The position numbers and the translations under genes are program-made. Under the pieces are notes generated by a model, which was given only the letters and a program-made list of their open reading frames with translations, ran no database searches and was not told the DNA's origin. Positions 39,909-50,250 of a stretch of 64,000 nucleotides of DNA are shown here, one piece after another. This DNA comes from Morganella morganii H1r (GTDB taxonomy: Bacteria > Pseudomonadota > Gammaproteobacteria > Enterobacterales > Enterobacteriaceae). Within the stretch, counting starts at the first letter, position 1. Each line of letters begins with the position of its first letter. The DNA lies in assembly GCF_000633515.1 (NCBI RefSeq), contig NZ_AYMP01000035.1:1-64000 (forward strand). The letters are read 5' to 3'.

Positions 39909-42509
39909 TTGTATCTTTATATTGAAACACTCAAGCAGCGTTTGGATGCAATAAATCAGCTCAGATCAGAGCGCGCGACCATCGGGATGAGTCGTGCGTT
40001 TAAAGACGTGTACAGTCTGTTGCCGGTACTGTTGCATCATCACCATCCGGATATGCCGGGCTATATGCCGGGTAATGTACCGCACGGTGTCTGTTTCTGG
40101 GCGTCCGATGATGACCAGTCACACTGGCTGGCGGAATTTTCCCGTCAGCACGGCGGGTGTCTGCCGTGCAATACCGGCGGGGAACTGCCGATTACCGGTA
40201 TTTATTCCATGGGCAGTACCTCATCTGTCGGGCAAAGCCACTCTTCTGATCTCGATATCTGGGTTTGTCATCAGTCCTGGCTTGATCACGATGAAAAACA
40301 GAATCTGCGCCGCAAATGCACACTGATTGAAGAATGGGCTGCGGCAAAAGGTATCGATGTCACCTTCTTCCTGATTGATGAAAACCGTTTCCGTCATAAT
40401 GCCAGCGGCAGCCTCAACGGTGAGGACTGCGGCTCGACCCAGCATATTTTACTGCTCGATGAATTTTACCGGACCGCTGTGCGGATGGCCGGTAAGCGCC
40501 TGCTGTGGACCATGGTCCCGGCAGAAGAAGAACATCACTATGATGAATATGTTCTTTCCCTTTATGCGCAGGGTGTCTTAACCCCGAACGAGTGGCTGGA
40601 TCTGGGCGGACTGGGCGAACTGTCGGCGGAAGAGTATTTCGGTGCCAGCCTGTGGCAGCTTTATAAGAGTGTGGATTCCCCGTATAAAGCCGTGATCAAA
40701 AGTTTACTGCTGGAAGCTTACTCGTGGGATTACCCGAACGGGCAGCTTCTGGCTACCGAGTTTAAAAAGCATCTGCATGCCGGTGAGATTGTTCATCACG
40801 GCCTGGATGCTTACGCGATGATGCTCGACCGCGTCACCCGTTACCTGAAAGCTATCAATGACGAAACCCGTCTTGACCTGATCCGCCGTTGTTTCTATCT
40901 GAAAGTCTGTGAGAAACCACCTGCGGATGTCAGTGAACGCGCATCCTGCGGTTGCTGCGGCTGGCGTTGTCAGGTGTTGTCTGAGATGGTGAAAGGCTGG
41001 GGCTGGTCCCCTGAACGGCTGGCGGTGCTGGATCGCCGCAATGCCTGGAAAATTGAGCAGGTGCGGGATGCTCACAATGAACTGCTCGATACTATGATGC
41101 AGAGTTACCGCAACCTTATCCGCTTTGCACGCCGCAATAATCTGAGTGTCAGTGCCAGCCCGCAGGATATCGGCGTGCTGACACGAAAATTGTATGCCGC
41201 GTTCGAGGCACTGCCGGGGAAAGTCACCCTGGTCAATCCGCAGATTTCACCGGATCTGTCAGAAGAGAATCTGACTTTTATCTATGTTCCGCCGGGCCGT
41301 GCCAACCGCAGCGGCTGGTACCTGTATAATCAGGCGCCGACAATCCATACCATCATCGGCCATCAGCCGCTGGAATATAACCGCTATCTGAATAAGCTGG
41401 TTTCCTGGACTTACTTCAACGGCCTGCTGACAGACAGAACCCGCGTCTATATTCATAACGGTGAATCACATTGTGATGAGCAGAAACTGCACGAGCTGGT
41501 GCATGATGTGTCACAGAATTTCCCTATCCGTCTGCCTGCCCCGACCCCGCGCGCGCTGTACAGCCCGTGTGAAATCCGCCATCTGGCGATTATTGTCAAT
41601 CTGGAGCAGGATCCGACTGCAGATTTCGCCGAGCAGGTCGTGCATTTCGATATGAGCAAGCTGGATGTGTTCAGCTTCGGTCAGGAGCAGAAATGTCTGG
41701 TCGGCAGCATTGATCTGCTGTACCGCAATTCCTGGAATGAAGTGCGCACACTGCATTTCAGCGGCGAACAGTCTGTGCTGGAAGCCCTGAAAACCATTCT
41801 CGGCAAGATGCACCAGGATGCCGCGCCACCGTCCGGTGTGGAAGTGTTCTGCTACAGCCGCCACCTGCGCGGGCTGATCAGCACCCGCATCCGCCAGCTG
41901 GTTTCCGAATGTATTGAGCTGCGCCTGACCACCAACCGTCAGGATCCGGGCCGCTTTAAGGCACTGCGCCTGGCCGGTCAGACCTGGGGGCTGTTCTTTG
42001 AGCGCCTTAACGTCTCGGTGCAGAAACTGGAAAATGCCGTGGAATTCTACGGTGCGATTTCCAACAACAAACTGCGCGGGTTTCCGGTGAAAATCAGTAC
42101 GGAAACCGGTCATCTGCCGGATGTGGTGGACGGCTATGCCAGCGAGGGAATTATTCAGTTCTTCTTTGAAAACCGTGATGATAACGGCTTCAATATTTAT
42201 GTACTGGATGAATCAAACCGGGTGGAAATTTATTCCGGCTGTGAAGGCAGCAAAGAAGATCTGATCCGGGATGTCAGCCGGTTCTATTCCTCTTCCCATG
42301 ACCGCTTTACATACGGCTCCAGCTTTATTAATTTCAATCTGCCGCAGTTTTATCAGATCCTGAAAACGGACGGTAAAACACAGGTCACGCCGTTCCACAG
42401 CACGATGTTCTCCCAGCCTGTTACGGAAGAGCCGCGTGATGCCCCGTATCCGGATTTCCGGGCGGATATCCGTCCGTTACAGTATCAGGCCGCCGGGCAA
42501 CGCGGCTGA
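39909..42509 (+). CDS. cyaA: Adenylate cyclase (class I)
   Basis: CyaA makes cAMP from ATP; its activity responds to the glucose PTS (EIIA-Glc). It has an N-terminal catalytic domain (about 1-540, signature [21 protein letters not shown] with the metal-binding Asp pair) and a C-terminal regulatory domain. It is 866 aa versus 848 in E. coli, and opens [19 protein letters not shown], which fixes the start at the inefficient TTG codon also used in E. coli. The C-terminal end after HSTMFSQ is not conserved. Confidence 0.96.
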   Translation: MYLYIETLKQRLDAINQLRSERATIGMSRAFKDVYSLLPVLLHHHHPDMPGYMPGNVPHGVCFWASDDDQSHWLAEFSRQHGGCLPCNTGGELPITGIYSMGSTSSVGQSHSSDLDIWVCHQSWLDHDEKQNLRRKCTLIEEWAAAKGIDVTFFLIDENRFRHNASGSLNGEDCGSTQHILLLDEFYRTAVRMAGKRLLWTMVPAEEEHHYDEYVLSLYAQGVLTPNEWLDLGGLGELSAEEYFGASLWQLYKSVDSPYKAVIKSLLLEAYSWDYPNGQLLATEFKKHLHAGEIVHHGLDAYAMMLDRVTRYLKAINDETRLDLIRRCFYLKVCEKPPADVSERASCGCCGWRCQVLSEMVKGWGWSPERLAVLDRRNAWKIEQVRDAHNELLDTMMQSYRNLIRFARRNNLSVSASPQDIGVLTRKLYAAFEALPGKVTLVNPQISPDLSEENLTFIYVPPGRANRSGWYLYNQAPTIHTIIGHQPLEYNRYLNKLVSWTYFNGLLTDRTRVYIHNGESHCDEQKLHELVHDVSQNFPIRLPAPTPRALYSPCEIRHLAIIVNLEQDPTADFAEQVVHFDMSKLDVFSFGQEQKCLVGSIDLLYRNSWNEVRTLHFSGEQSVLEALKTILGKMHQDAAPPSGVEVFCYSRHLRGLISTRIRQLVSECIELRLTTNRQDPGRFKALRLAGQTWGLFFERLNVSVQKLENAVEFYGAISNNKLRGFPVKISTETGHLPDVVDGYASEGIIQFFFENRDDNGFNIYVLDESNRVEIYSGCEGSKEDLIRDVSRFYSSSHDRFTYGSSFINFNLPQFYQILKTDGKTQVTPFHSTMFSQPVTEEPRDAPYPDFRADIRPLQYQAAGQRG

Positions 42510-42514
42510 CACGC

Positions 42515-42537
42515 GACGGCACAGGTTCTGTGCCGTC
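42515..42537. terminator. Hairpin between convergent cyaA and cyaY
   Basis: A perfect 10-bp stem GACGGCACAG/CTGTGCCGTC has a 3-nt loop GTT. There is no T-run on either strand, so it is a strong 3'-end structure rather than a classical intrinsic terminator. It lies 5 nt after the cyaA stop and 11 nt from the cyaY stop. Confidence 0.55.
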
Positions 42538-42547
42538 AGTCTGATGT

Positions 42548-42865
42548 TCAGAAGCTGAACGGTTCGCCGCTCTGCTCGCTGATGGCCTGTGCCAGCATGG
42601 TAAACAGCTCGCCGCCGCTGCGGTCACAAATCCATTTATCTGATTTCAGATCAAAATGATAGCCGCCGTTGCGCGCCGCCAGCCAGATCTGATGAAATGC
42701 TTCCTGCTTGTTGATGATAATTTTTGAGCCGTTTTCAAAACTCAGTGTCATCACTCCGCCGTTGGTTTCGCAGTCAATATCCGCATCGCCGTCGTAATCA
42801 TCTAATTTTGCTTCAATATCCTGCAGCAGTGTATCCGCTGTCTGATGAAATTCTGTATCGTTCAT
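42548..42865 (-). CDS. cyaY: Frataxin homologue CyaY
   Basis: CyaY is an iron-binding regulator of IscS-driven Fe-S cluster assembly. It is a 105-residue frataxin fold with an acidic N-terminal helix ([18 protein letters not shown]) and the sheet motifs [18 protein letters not shown] and GGYHFD-WICDRSG. ATG 42865 was chosen because AGGAA lies 6 nt upstream; an ATG two codons earlier is too close to that site. It is convergent with cyaA and divergent from lptM, as in E. coli. Confidence 0.95.
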   Translation of the reverse strand: MNDTEFHQTADTLLQDIEAKLDDYDGDADIDCETNGGVMTLSFENGSKIIINKQEAFHQIWLAARNGGYHFDLKSDKWICDRSGGELFTMLAQAISEQSGEPFSF

Positions 42866-42944
42866 TGTCATTTCCTATTTGCTTTTCGACATCTAACTGC
42901 GATTATAGAGGGTATTGACTGATGATTAACAGGCATGACTGTAA

Positions 42945-43124
42945 ATGAAGAAAAAAATGATCTGTGCGGTATCCGCCGTGATGCTGCTGACCCTGTCCGG
43001 CTGCGGACTGAAAGGCCCGCTTTACTTCCCGCCGGAAGAGCCTGCCGCCGCGAAAAGCGTCCCTGCCGCAGAGCAGTCTGCGGTGCAGACTGACAACGCT
43101 GAGACCGGCAAAACGCAAAAATGA
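42945..43124 (+). CDS. lptM: LPS assembly lipoprotein LptM (YifL)
   Basis: A short gene of 59 codons. The product opens MKKKMICAVSAVMLLTLSGC, with lipobox LSGC and lipidated C20, followed by GLKGPLYFPPEE, the strongly conserved YifL/LptM block, and a disordered Ala/Gln/Thr tail. In E. coli LptM stabilises and promotes disulfide maturation of the LptD-LptE outer-membrane LPS translocon. It is slightly shorter than E. coli YifL (67 aa). It lies 44 nt upstream of dapF in the same orientation, the conserved position. Confidence 0.93.
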   Translation: MKKKMICAVSAVMLLTLSGCGLKGPLYFPPEEPAAAKSVPAAEQSAVQTDNAETGKTQK

Positions 43125-43168
43125 TCACCGGATAATCCCGGTTACTGAGGCGCAAACAGGATCTGAAC

Positions 43169-43993
43169 ATGCAGTTCACCAAAATGCACGGCCTGGGTAA
43201 TGATTTTATGGTGGTGGACGCCGTCACCCAGAATATCTATTTTTCTCCGGAGCTTATCTGCCGTCTGGCAGACCGGCACACCGGTGTCGGCTTTGATCAG
43301 CTGCTGGTGGTGGAAGCCCCCTATGACCCGGAACTGGATTTTCACTACCGCATCTTTAACGCTGACGGCAGTGAAGTGGCGCAGTGCGGCAATGGCGCAC
43401 GCTGTTTTGCCCGGTTTGTCCGCCTGAAGGGGCTGACCAACAAGCGGGATATCCGTGTCAGCACGCAATCCGGGCGCATGGTGCTCACGATCGCCGATGA
43501 TGATAATGTCCGCGTGAACATGGGCGTGCCGGTGTTTGAACCGGCGCTGGTACCGTTCCGCGCGGTCAAAGAAGAGAAAACCTATATTATCCGCGCTGCG
43601 GAACGCACTGTTCTGTGTGGTGTGGTGTCGATGGGCAATCCGCATTGTGTTATCCAGGTGGAGAGCACGGAAACCGCGGAAGTTGAGGTTATCGGCCCTG
43701 TTCTGGAAAGCCACGAGCGTTTCCCGGAGCGGGCAAACATCGGCTTTATGCAGATCCTGTCGCGTGACCATATCCGTCTGCGGGTGTATGAGCGCGGTGT
43801 CGGTGAAACACAGGCCTGCGGCAGCGGTGCCTGCGCGGCGGTCTCTGTCGGGATACGCCAGGGGTTGCTGGCAGAGAATGTACAGGTGGATTTACCCGGC
43901 GGCACTCTGTTTATCAGCTGGGAAGGGGAGGGAAAACCCTTGTTTATGACCGGCCCGGCCACGCATGTATATGATGGTGTTATCCATCTTTAA
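43169..43993 (+). CDS. dapF: Diaminopimelate epimerase
   Basis: DapF converts LL- to meso-diaminopimelate for peptidoglycan and lysine. It is a cofactor-free racemase with two catalytic cysteines, C73 ([10 protein letters not shown]) and C217 ([11 protein letters not shown]), one in each half of the pseudo-symmetric fold. The 274 residues equal E. coli. It heads a cluster with the DUF484 gene, xerC and yigB. Confidence 0.97.
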   Translation: MQFTKMHGLGNDFMVVDAVTQNIYFSPELICRLADRHTGVGFDQLLVVEAPYDPELDFHYRIFNADGSEVAQCGNGARCFARFVRLKGLTNKRDIRVSTQSGRMVLTIADDDNVRVNMGVPVFEPALVPFRAVKEEKTYIIRAAERTVLCGVVSMGNPHCVIQVESTETAEVEVIGPVLESHERFPERANIGFMQILSRDHIRLRVYERGVGETQACGSGACAAVSVGIRQGLLAENVQVDLPGGTLFISWEGEGKPLFMTGPATHVYDGVIHL

Positions 43994-44017
43994 TCATCAT
44001 AAAGAGGATAAATAGCA

Positions 44018-44728
44018 ATGGACAGTCAACAGGATACCGCAGTATTCGCCGCCCCCGGAGAGCCGGATGATGCGGCAGTGCTGGCGTATCTGAAAGCACA
44101 TCCGGATTTTTTCATCCGCAATGCCGCGCAGCTCACTGAGATGACCATCCCGCACCCGGTAAAAGGTGCGATCTCTCTGGTGGAATGGCAGCTCGGACGC
44201 CAGCGTGAGCGGATCGGCACACTGACCGGTGATCTGATGCAGCTGATGATACAGGCCCGCGAAAATGAACACCTGTTTTCACGTCTGCTGAAACTGCTGG
44301 CATCACTGTCCGCTGCCACTTCTCTTGATGATTTTTCCGAACGCCTGAATCAGTGGGCGAAAGGGCTGAAACTCAGTCATGCCAAAATCCGTCTGTTTAC
44401 CGACAGCTGGCGGCTGGGCGCACCATTCCGTCATCAGGATCTGGCCTTGTCCCGCGCACACTTTGAAACTATCCGCCTTTCCCGTTTCGGGGATCACAAC
44501 CATTATCTCGGGCAGCTGACGGCCCCTGAAATTCAGCTGCTGCTGCCGGACAGTGCATTTATCGGCTCAGCGGCGGTATCGCTGCTGGGCGGACAGCATG
44601 ATCTCGGTGTGGTGATTTTTGTCAGCCGTGACAAGCAGCACTATCAGAAGGATATGGGCACCGCCATGCTGGAACATATCGCGTATTTCCTGCCGCAGCT
44701 GCTGCAACGCTGGGTGGAACTGGCATGA
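44018..44728 (+). CDS. yigA: DUF484 family protein (YigA)
   Basis: A 236-residue protein of unknown function with a conserved N-terminal [20 protein letters not shown] segment, a coiled region (about 50-85) and a GAF-like C-terminal domain. It is an orthologue of E. coli YigA and is consistently located between dapF and xerC. Its stop overlaps the xerC start by four bases, so the two are translated together. Confidence 0.9.
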   Translation: MDSQQDTAVFAAPGEPDDAAVLAYLKAHPDFFIRNAAQLTEMTIPHPVKGAISLVEWQLGRQRERIGTLTGDLMQLMIQARENEHLFSRLLKLLASLSAATSLDDFSERLNQWAKGLKLSHAKIRLFTDSWRLGAPFRHQDLALSRAHFETIRLSRFGDHNHYLGQLTAPEIQLLLPDSAFIGSAAVSLLGGQHDLGVVIFVSRDKQHYQKDMGTAMLEHIAYFLPQLLQRWVELA

Positions 44729-45642
44729 CAGACAGCACGGCGGATGATCTGCTGGTCACGGCAGAGCAGTTTCTGCAGTATCTGCGGGTGGAGCGCCGGT
44801 TAAGTCCGGTCACGATTACCAATTACCGCCGTCAGCTCACCGCGCTGGCGGACATGATGGTCAGCAGCAAACTCCGCAGCTGGGCGCAGCTGGAACCGGC
44901 AACCGTGCGGATGCTGGCCGCGAAAAGCCGCCGCAACGGGCTGCAGCCCGCCAGTCTGGCGCTGCGTCTTTCCGCCCTGCGCTCCTTTCTTGACTGGCAG
45001 GTCAGTAACGGCCTGCTGCCCGCCAATCCGGCGAAAGCGGTCAGCGCCCCGAAACAGGGACGGCATCTGCCGAAAAATATGGATGTGGATGACATTGCCC
45101 GGCTGATGGATATCAGCAGTAATGATCCGCTGACAGTGCGTGACCGTACCATGCTGGAAGTGATGTATGGTGCGGGGCTGCGTTTATCTGAACTGGTCGG
45201 GCTGAATACCGGGGATTTTGATCTGGCCACCGGTGAAGTACGGGTGCTGGGGAAGGGCAGCAAAGAGCGCAAAGTGCCGCTCGGCAAAACAGCGGTGTCT
45301 TGTCTGGAACGCTGGCTGCCGCTGCGTGAACTGTATGACCCGGAAGACCGGGCCGTATTTATCTCCACCAAAAGCGGTAAGCGGATCTCAGCGCGTAATG
45401 TGCAGAAACGGTTTGAATACTGGGGTCTGCATCAGGGGCTGAACAGCCATCTGAACCCGCATAAGCTGCGCCACTCCTTTGCGACACACATTCTGGAATC
45501 CAGCGGCGACCTGCGCGCCGTGCAGGAATTGCTGGGGCATGCTAATCTGTCCACCACGCAAATCTATACCCATCTGGATTTTCAGCATCTTGCCAATGTG
45601 TATGATGTTGCACATCCGCGGGCCAAACGAGGAAAACCGTAA
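44725..45642 (+). CDS. xerC: Tyrosine recombinase XerC
   Basis: XerC works with XerD at the dif site to resolve chromosome dimers during FtsK-driven segregation. It is 305 aa with an N-terminal SAM-like core-binding domain (about 10-105) and a catalytic domain with the complete set R153, K177, H246, R249, H272 and nucleophile Y281. ATGA overlap with the DUF484 gene; the TAA stop shares one base with the yigB ATG. Confidence 0.97.
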   Translation: MTDSTADDLLVTAEQFLQYLRVERRLSPVTITNYRRQLTALADMMVSSKLRSWAQLEPATVRMLAAKSRRNGLQPASLALRLSALRSFLDWQVSNGLLPANPAKAVSAPKQGRHLPKNMDVDDIARLMDISSNDPLTVRDRTMLEVMYGAGLRLSELVGLNTGDFDLATGEVRVLGKGSKERKVPLGKTAVSCLERWLPLRELYDPEDRAVFISTKSGKRISARNVQKRFEYWGLHQGLNSHLNPHKLRHSFATHILESSGDLRAVQELLGHANLSTTQIYTHLDFQHLANVYDVAHPRAKRGKP

Positions 45643-46358
45643 TGCGTTTTTACCGCCCCCTTTCACCTGTCCGCGCCATGACGTTCGATCTTGACGATAC
45701 GCTGTATGATAATCGTCCGGTGATGGATAAAACCGAGGAGGAGGTCATTGCGTTTATCCGTCAGTATGATCCGCGTTTCAGTGACTTACCGGCTGACTAT
45801 ATTAATGTGTTCCGTGACCGGATCCGCCGTCAGCAGCCGGCGATTTTCCATGATGTCAGCCGCTGGCGTCTGCTCTCCTGGCGCACCTTTTTCCTGCATT
45901 ACGGCTATACCGCTGCCCGTGCTCAGGCCGGGGCGGATGCGGTGATGGCGCATTTTGCGCAGTGGCGCAGCCGTATTGATGTACCGCAGTCCACGCATGA
46001 TACGCTGGCTGCACTGGCGGCAAAAATCCCGCTGGTGGCGATCACCAACGGCAATATGGAGCCGGAAAAATGCGGGCTGGCGGATTATTTTGCTTTTATT
46101 CTCAAAGCCGGTCCTGACGGGCGCGCCAAGCCGTTCTGCGATATGTACCGCACGGCGGCGCAGCGGCTGGCTCTCCCGGCAGAAAATATTCTGCATGTCG
46201 GTGATAACCTGAATACCGATGTGGAAGGTGCGCTGTGCAGCGGTATGCAGGCCTGCTGGATCAACCCCGGCGGACGCGATGTTTATCACGACCCGGAAAC
46301 CCGCCTGCTGCCGCATATTGAAATTACACAGTTGGATTCTTTAACCGGACTGTTATAA
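45642..46358 (+). CDS. yigB: HAD-family phosphatase YigB (FMN phosphatase type)
   Basis: YigB is a haloacid dehalogenase phosphatase that in E. coli dephosphorylates 5-amino-6-(5-phosphoribitylamino)uracil (riboflavin pathway) and FMN. The nucleophile motif is FDLDDTLYDN (D16/D18), motif II is VAITNGN, and motif IV is HVGDNLNTDVEGA. The 238 residues equal E. coli. It follows xerC directly (TAATG). Confidence 0.94.
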   Translation: MRFYRPLSPVRAMTFDLDDTLYDNRPVMDKTEEEVIAFIRQYDPRFSDLPADYINVFRDRIRRQQPAIFHDVSRWRLLSWRTFFLHYGYTAARAQAGADAVMAHFAQWRSRIDVPQSTHDTLAALAAKIPLVAITNGNMEPEKCGLADYFAFILKAGPDGRAKPFCDMYRTAAQRLALPAENILHVGDNLNTDVEGALCSGMQACWINPGGRDVYHDPETRLLPHIEITQLDSLTGLL

Positions 46359-46359
46359 T
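46332..46359 (+). promoter_or_regulatory. uvrD promoter
   Basis: TTGGAT (46332-46337) and a perfect TATAAT (46354-46359) are separated by 16 bp. The -10 box overlaps the yigB stop. The predicted start is about 46366, inside the LexA box. Confidence 0.8.
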
Positions 46360-46364
46360 TTTAT

Positions 46365-46380
46365 CTGTATAAAAAACCAG
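46365..46380 (+). promoter_or_regulatory. LexA (SOS) box of uvrD
   Basis: CTGTATAAAAAACCAG fits the CTG-N10-CAG LexA pattern and closely resembles the E. coli uvrD box, which also ends in CCAG. It sits across the transcription start, so LexA should block promoter clearance and uvrD should be induced by DNA damage. Confidence 0.8.
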
Positions 46381-46453
46381 TTCTTCCGGATCCGGCTGTC
46401 CGGAAGCCGCTTTTTCTTTCGCGGCGCTGCCGCACAAAACACTGATGGAAATT

Positions 46454-48616
46454 ATGGACGTCTCTTATCTGCTTGAAAGCCTTAATGATAAACAGCGCGA
46501 AGCGGTGGCGGCTCCCCGCTCAAACATGCTGGTGCTGGCGGGTGCCGGTTCCGGAAAAACCCGGGTGCTGGTGCACCGTATCGCCTGGCTGCTGGCAGTG
46601 GAGAATGCGTCTCCGTTTTCCGTGATGTCAGTGACCTTTACCAACAAAGCGGCGGCGGAAATGCGCCACCGTATTGAAGAGCTGGTCGGCACCAGTGAGG
46701 GCGGGATGTGGATCGGGACGTTCCACGGCCTGGCACACCGCCTGTTGCGCGCGCATCATCTTGATGCCGGATTACCGCAGGATTTTCAGATCCTCGACAG
46801 TGACGACCAGATCCGCCTGATCCGCCGCCTGATCAAAGCCATGAATCTCGATGAAAAACAGTGGCCGGCCAAACAGGGCTGCTGGTATATCAACGGCAAA
46901 AAAGATGAGGGGCTGGGGCCTCAGCACGTGGAGAGCTACGGCAACCCGGTGGAAGCCACCTGGCTGCGGATCTACCAGGCGTATCAGGAAGCCTGTGACC
47001 GCGCCGGGCTGGTGGATTTCGCCGAACTGCTGCTGCGCGCACATGAACTGTGGCTCAACAAACCGGCGATTTTACAGCACTACCGCGACCGTTTTACCAA
47101 TATCCTTGTGGACGAATTCCAGGACACCAACAGCATCCAGTACGCCTGGGTGCGTATGCTGGCGGGGGATACCGGCAAAGTGATGATTGTCGGTGATGAT
47201 GATCAGTCTATCTACGGCTGGCGCGGGGCGCAGGTGGAAAACATCCAGCGCTTCCTGAAAGACTTCCCGGGCGCGACCACTATCCGCCTCGAACAGAACT
47301 ACCGTTCCACCAACAATATCCTGAAAGCGGCAAACGCCCTGATCTCGCACAACAGCGACCGGCTGGGGAAAAACCTCTGGACGGACGGCGAGGATGGCGA
47401 ACCTATCTCCCTGTATTGTGCCTTTAATGATCTGGATGAGGCGCGCTATGTGGTCGGACGCATCAAACAGTGGCATGAAAACGGCGGTGCGCTGGCGGAC
47501 TGCGCGATTCTCTACCGCAGCAACGCCCAGTCCCGTTTACAGGAAGAGGCACTGTTGCAGGCCGCGCTGCCGTACCGTATTTACGGCGGTCAGCGCTTCT
47601 TCGAGCGCCAGGAAATCAAAGATGCACTCGCGTATCTGCGCCTGATTTCAAACCGTCACGACGATGCCGCATTTGAGCGCGTGGTGAACACCCCGACACG
47701 CGGGATCGGCGACCGCACCCTGGACGTGGTGCGTCAGACTGCCCGTGAGCGGGAACTGACCCTCTGGGAAAGCTGCGGTGTGCTGCTGGAAGAAAAAGCA
47801 CTGGCGGGACGCGCTGCCTCCGCGCTGGGACGTTTCCTCGAACTGATCAATCTGCTGGCACAGGAAACCGATGGCATGCCGCTGCATGTGCAGACTGACC
47901 GCGTGATCCGCGATTCCGGTCTTCGGGCACACTACGAGCAGGAAAAAGGGGAAAAAGCCCAGGCGCGGATCGAAAACTTAGAGGAACTGGTGACCGCAAC
48001 CAACCAGTTCAGCTATCAGGATGCTGATGAAGGGCTGACGCCGTTACAGGCATTTCTGTCCCACGCCGCGCTGGAATCCGGCGAAGGTCAGGCGGATCGC
48101 TATCAGGATGCCGTCCAGCTGATGACACTGCACTCCGCCAAAGGGCTGGAGTTTCCGCAGGTCTTTATCGTCGGGGTGGAAGAGGGCATGTTCCCGGGTA
48201 TGATGTCGATGGAGGAGAGCGGTCGTCTGGAAGAGGAGCGGCGGCTGGCTTATGTCGGCGTGACCCGCGCCATGCAGAAGCTGACCCTGACCTATGCCGA
48301 AACCCGCCGTCTGTACGGTAAAGAAGTGTATCACCGGCCATCCCGTTTTATCGGTGAGTTGCCGCCGGAGTGTGTGGAGGAAGTGCGCCTGCGTGCCGCC
48401 GTATCCCGCCCGGTCAACCATCAGCGGCTCGGCACACCGATCACCGCCAATGACAGCGGCTATACCCTCGGGCAGCGTGTCCGTCATCCGAAATTCGGCG
48501 AGGGCACCATCATCAATATGGAAGGCAACGGTGAGCATACCCGCTTACAGATAGCTTTCCAGGGTGAAGGGATCAAATGGCTGGTGGCCTCCTACGCCAA
48601 ACTGGAAAAACCCTGA
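46454..48616 (+). CDS. uvrD: DNA helicase II UvrD
   Basis: UvrD is a 3'-5' superfamily 1A helicase for nucleotide excision and methyl-directed mismatch repair and for removing RecA from DNA. It has Walker A AGAGSGKT (29-36), [30 protein letters not shown], and the C-terminal SH3-like RNA polymerase-binding region (GQRVRHPKFGEGTIINMEG). ATG 46454 gives 720 aa opening MDVSYLLESLNDKQRE, identical in length to E. coli; an ATG three codons earlier is not conserved. Confidence 0.97.
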   Translation: MDVSYLLESLNDKQREAVAAPRSNMLVLAGAGSGKTRVLVHRIAWLLAVENASPFSVMSVTFTNKAAAEMRHRIEELVGTSEGGMWIGTFHGLAHRLLRAHHLDAGLPQDFQILDSDDQIRLIRRLIKAMNLDEKQWPAKQGCWYINGKKDEGLGPQHVESYGNPVEATWLRIYQAYQEACDRAGLVDFAELLLRAHELWLNKPAILQHYRDRFTNILVDEFQDTNSIQYAWVRMLAGDTGKVMIVGDDDQSIYGWRGAQVENIQRFLKDFPGATTIRLEQNYRSTNNILKAANALISHNSDRLGKNLWTDGEDGEPISLYCAFNDLDEARYVVGRIKQWHENGGALADCAILYRSNAQSRLQEEALLQAALPYRIYGGQRFFERQEIKDALAYLRLISNRHDDAAFERVVNTPTRGIGDRTLDVVRQTARERELTLWESCGVLLEEKALAGRAASALGRFLELINLLAQETDGMPLHVQTDRVIRDSGLRAHYEQEKGEKAQARIENLEELVTATNQFSYQDADEGLTPLQAFLSHAALESGEGQADRYQDAVQLMTLHSAKGLEFPQVFIVGVEEGMFPGMMSMEESGRLEEERRLAYVGVTRAMQKLTLTYAETRRLYGKEVYHRPSRFIGELPPECVEEVRLRAAVSRPVNHQRLGTPITANDSGYTLGQRVRHPKFGEGTIINMEGNGEHTRLQIAFQGEGIKWLVASYAKLEKP

Positions 48617-48633
48617 TTTCCCGCAGAGTAAAG

Positions 48634-48667
48634 TGTTAACCGGGGAATAACCGGTTGACACTATTTT
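48634..48667 (+). terminator. Terminator of uvrD
   Basis: The 10-bp stem TGTTAACCGG/CCGGTTGACA (one G-T pair) has loop GGAATAA and is followed by CTATTTTT. It lies 18 nt after the uvrD stop. Confidence 0.75.
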
Positions 48668-48728
48668 TCATCTGCGCATAACATGCGCACACTTTTTCTT
48701 TTCCTTTCGTTTCCGGAGGCCGCACACC

Positions 48729-49679
48729 ATGCTGAGCGCATTTAAAGTTGATAATAAGCGTTTGCAACGTCTTGATTTAGAAGAGGGCGACGCCCTGACA
48801 GATGCGCTGTGGGTGGATATTTCGGAACCGGAAGAGCATGAACGGCAGCTGATCCAGACGCAGTTCAACCAGGAACTGGCAACCAGCCCGGAACTGGACG
48901 ATATCGAAGCCTCCGCACGTTTCTTTGAGGACGATGACGGGCTTCACGTCCACTCCTTTTTCTATTACGAAGATGCGGACGACCACGCCGGAAACTCCAC
49001 TGTGGCATTTACCCTGCGTGACGGGCGCTTATACACGCTGCGCGAGCGGGAACTGCCTGCTTTCCGCCTCTATCGCATGCGTGCCCGTAAACAGACCATG
49101 CAGGACGGCAACGGTTACGAAATCCTGCTGGATCTGTTTGAAACCAAAATCGAGCAGCTCGCGGATGAAATCGAAAACATCTACAGTCATCTGGAAACGC
49201 TCAGCCGGGCGATTATGAAAGGCAAACAGGATGATGAGTTTGATAAAGCGCTGTCTGCCCTGGCCGAGCAGGAAGATATCGGCTGGAAAGTCCGTCTGTG
49301 TCTGATGGATACCCAGCGTGCGCTGAACTTCCTGGTCCGCCGTACCCGTCTGCCGGCCAATCAGCTGGAGCAGGCGCGTGAGATCCTGCGCGATATCGAA
49401 TCCCTGCTGCCGCACAATGAATCCCTGTTCCAGAAAGTGAACTTCCTGATGCAGGCGGCAATGGGTTTTATCAATATCGAACAAAGCCGCATTATCAAAA
49501 TCTTCTCCGTTGTTTCCGTAGTATTCCTGCCGCCGACACTGGTGGCATCGAGTTACGGGATGAACTTCAAATTTATGCCGGAACTGGACTGGTCGCTGGG
49601 GTATCCCGCTGCGATCGGGGTGATGGTTGCCGCTGCACTCGCGCCGTATCTTTATTTCAAACGCAAGAACTGGCTGTAA
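48729..49679 (+). CDS. corA: Magnesium/cobalt/nickel transporter CorA
   Basis: CorA is the pentameric constitutive Mg2+ channel of the inner membrane. It is 316 aa, with a large acidic cytoplasmic funnel, a long stalk helix, and two C-terminal membrane helices separated by the signature YGMNF (G277-M278-N279) and followed by a basic C-terminal KRKNWL. CGGAGG precedes the ATG. It matches E. coli CorA in length and ends. It is transcribed downstream of uvrD, as in E. coli. Confidence 0.97.
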   Translation: MLSAFKVDNKRLQRLDLEEGDALTDALWVDISEPEEHERQLIQTQFNQELATSPELDDIEASARFFEDDDGLHVHSFFYYEDADDHAGNSTVAFTLRDGRLYTLRERELPAFRLYRMRARKQTMQDGNGYEILLDLFETKIEQLADEIENIYSHLETLSRAIMKGKQDDEFDKALSALAEQEDIGWKVRLCLMDTQRALNFLVRRTRLPANQLEQAREILRDIESLLPHNESLFQKVNFLMQAAMGFINIEQSRIIKIFSVVSVVFLPPTLVASSYGMNFKFMPELDWSLGYPAAIGVMVAAALAPYLYFKRKNWL

Positions 49680-49688
49680 CAGCCTTCC

Positions 49689-50198
49689 TCAGAAAAACGT
49701 GAATTCAATGCCCTTTGCAATCAGCATGTAAAGGGCGGTCCAGACCCCGGCGGACAGCAGACAGGTCACCAGCACGCGGGTTTGTGTAAAACGCAGCAAT
49801 CCGGCCGCCATCGGGATCAGATAGCGCAGCACCGCAATAAACCGTGAGGTAAACAGGATCAGCAGCCCGCTGGTCTGAAGCCGTGCCTGGGCTTTGCCGA
49901 GGGCGGTTTTATATTTCGCCATCAGCCCCGGAAAATAGTTGCGGGTGATAATCAGACGCCCGAGATAATACGAAATCATCGAACCACAAGCGGCACCCAG
50001 CGTAATTACCAGCCAGATAATCACCACCGGAACGACCGGAAATGCCAGCGTCACCACCGTCATCAGCATGACCGAGGCGGGCGGCAGGACGGAAGAGAGA
50101 ATAATCGTGGATTTGCTCAGGGCGATAACAAACAAAATGGCCAGCAGCCAGAGCGGGTGGCCGTGCAGTACCGCCAGATGATGCGTGATCCAGTCCAT
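49689..50198 (-). CDS. DedA-family inner-membrane protein
   Basis: A hydrophobic 169-residue protein with about five membrane segments and the DedA hallmarks: GAACGSMISYYLGR and the re-entrant-loop motif FTSRFIAVLRYLIPMAAG. DedA proteins support membrane homeostasis; some are undecaprenyl-phosphate flippases or aid proton motive force. This one is short for the family (usually about 190-220 aa) and has ALSKSTIILSSVLPP where many members have an acidic residue in the first re-entrant loop. GGGAGG precedes the ATG. No equivalent lies between corA and rarD in E. coli (yigF and yigG are there instead). Substrate unknown. Confidence 0.85.
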   Translation of the reverse strand: MDWITHHLAVLHGHPLWLLAILFVIALSKSTIILSSVLPPASVMLMTVVTLAFPVVPVVIIWLVITLGAACGSMISYYLGRLIITRNYFPGLMAKYKTALGKAQARLQTSGLLILFTSRFIAVLRYLIPMAAGLLRFTQTRVLVTCLLSAGVWTALYMLIAKGIEFTFF

Positions 50199-50250
50199 CG
50201 TTATCCTCCCGGTGACAGCACCGGCACATCCGGCGCTGTCTCACAGGATA

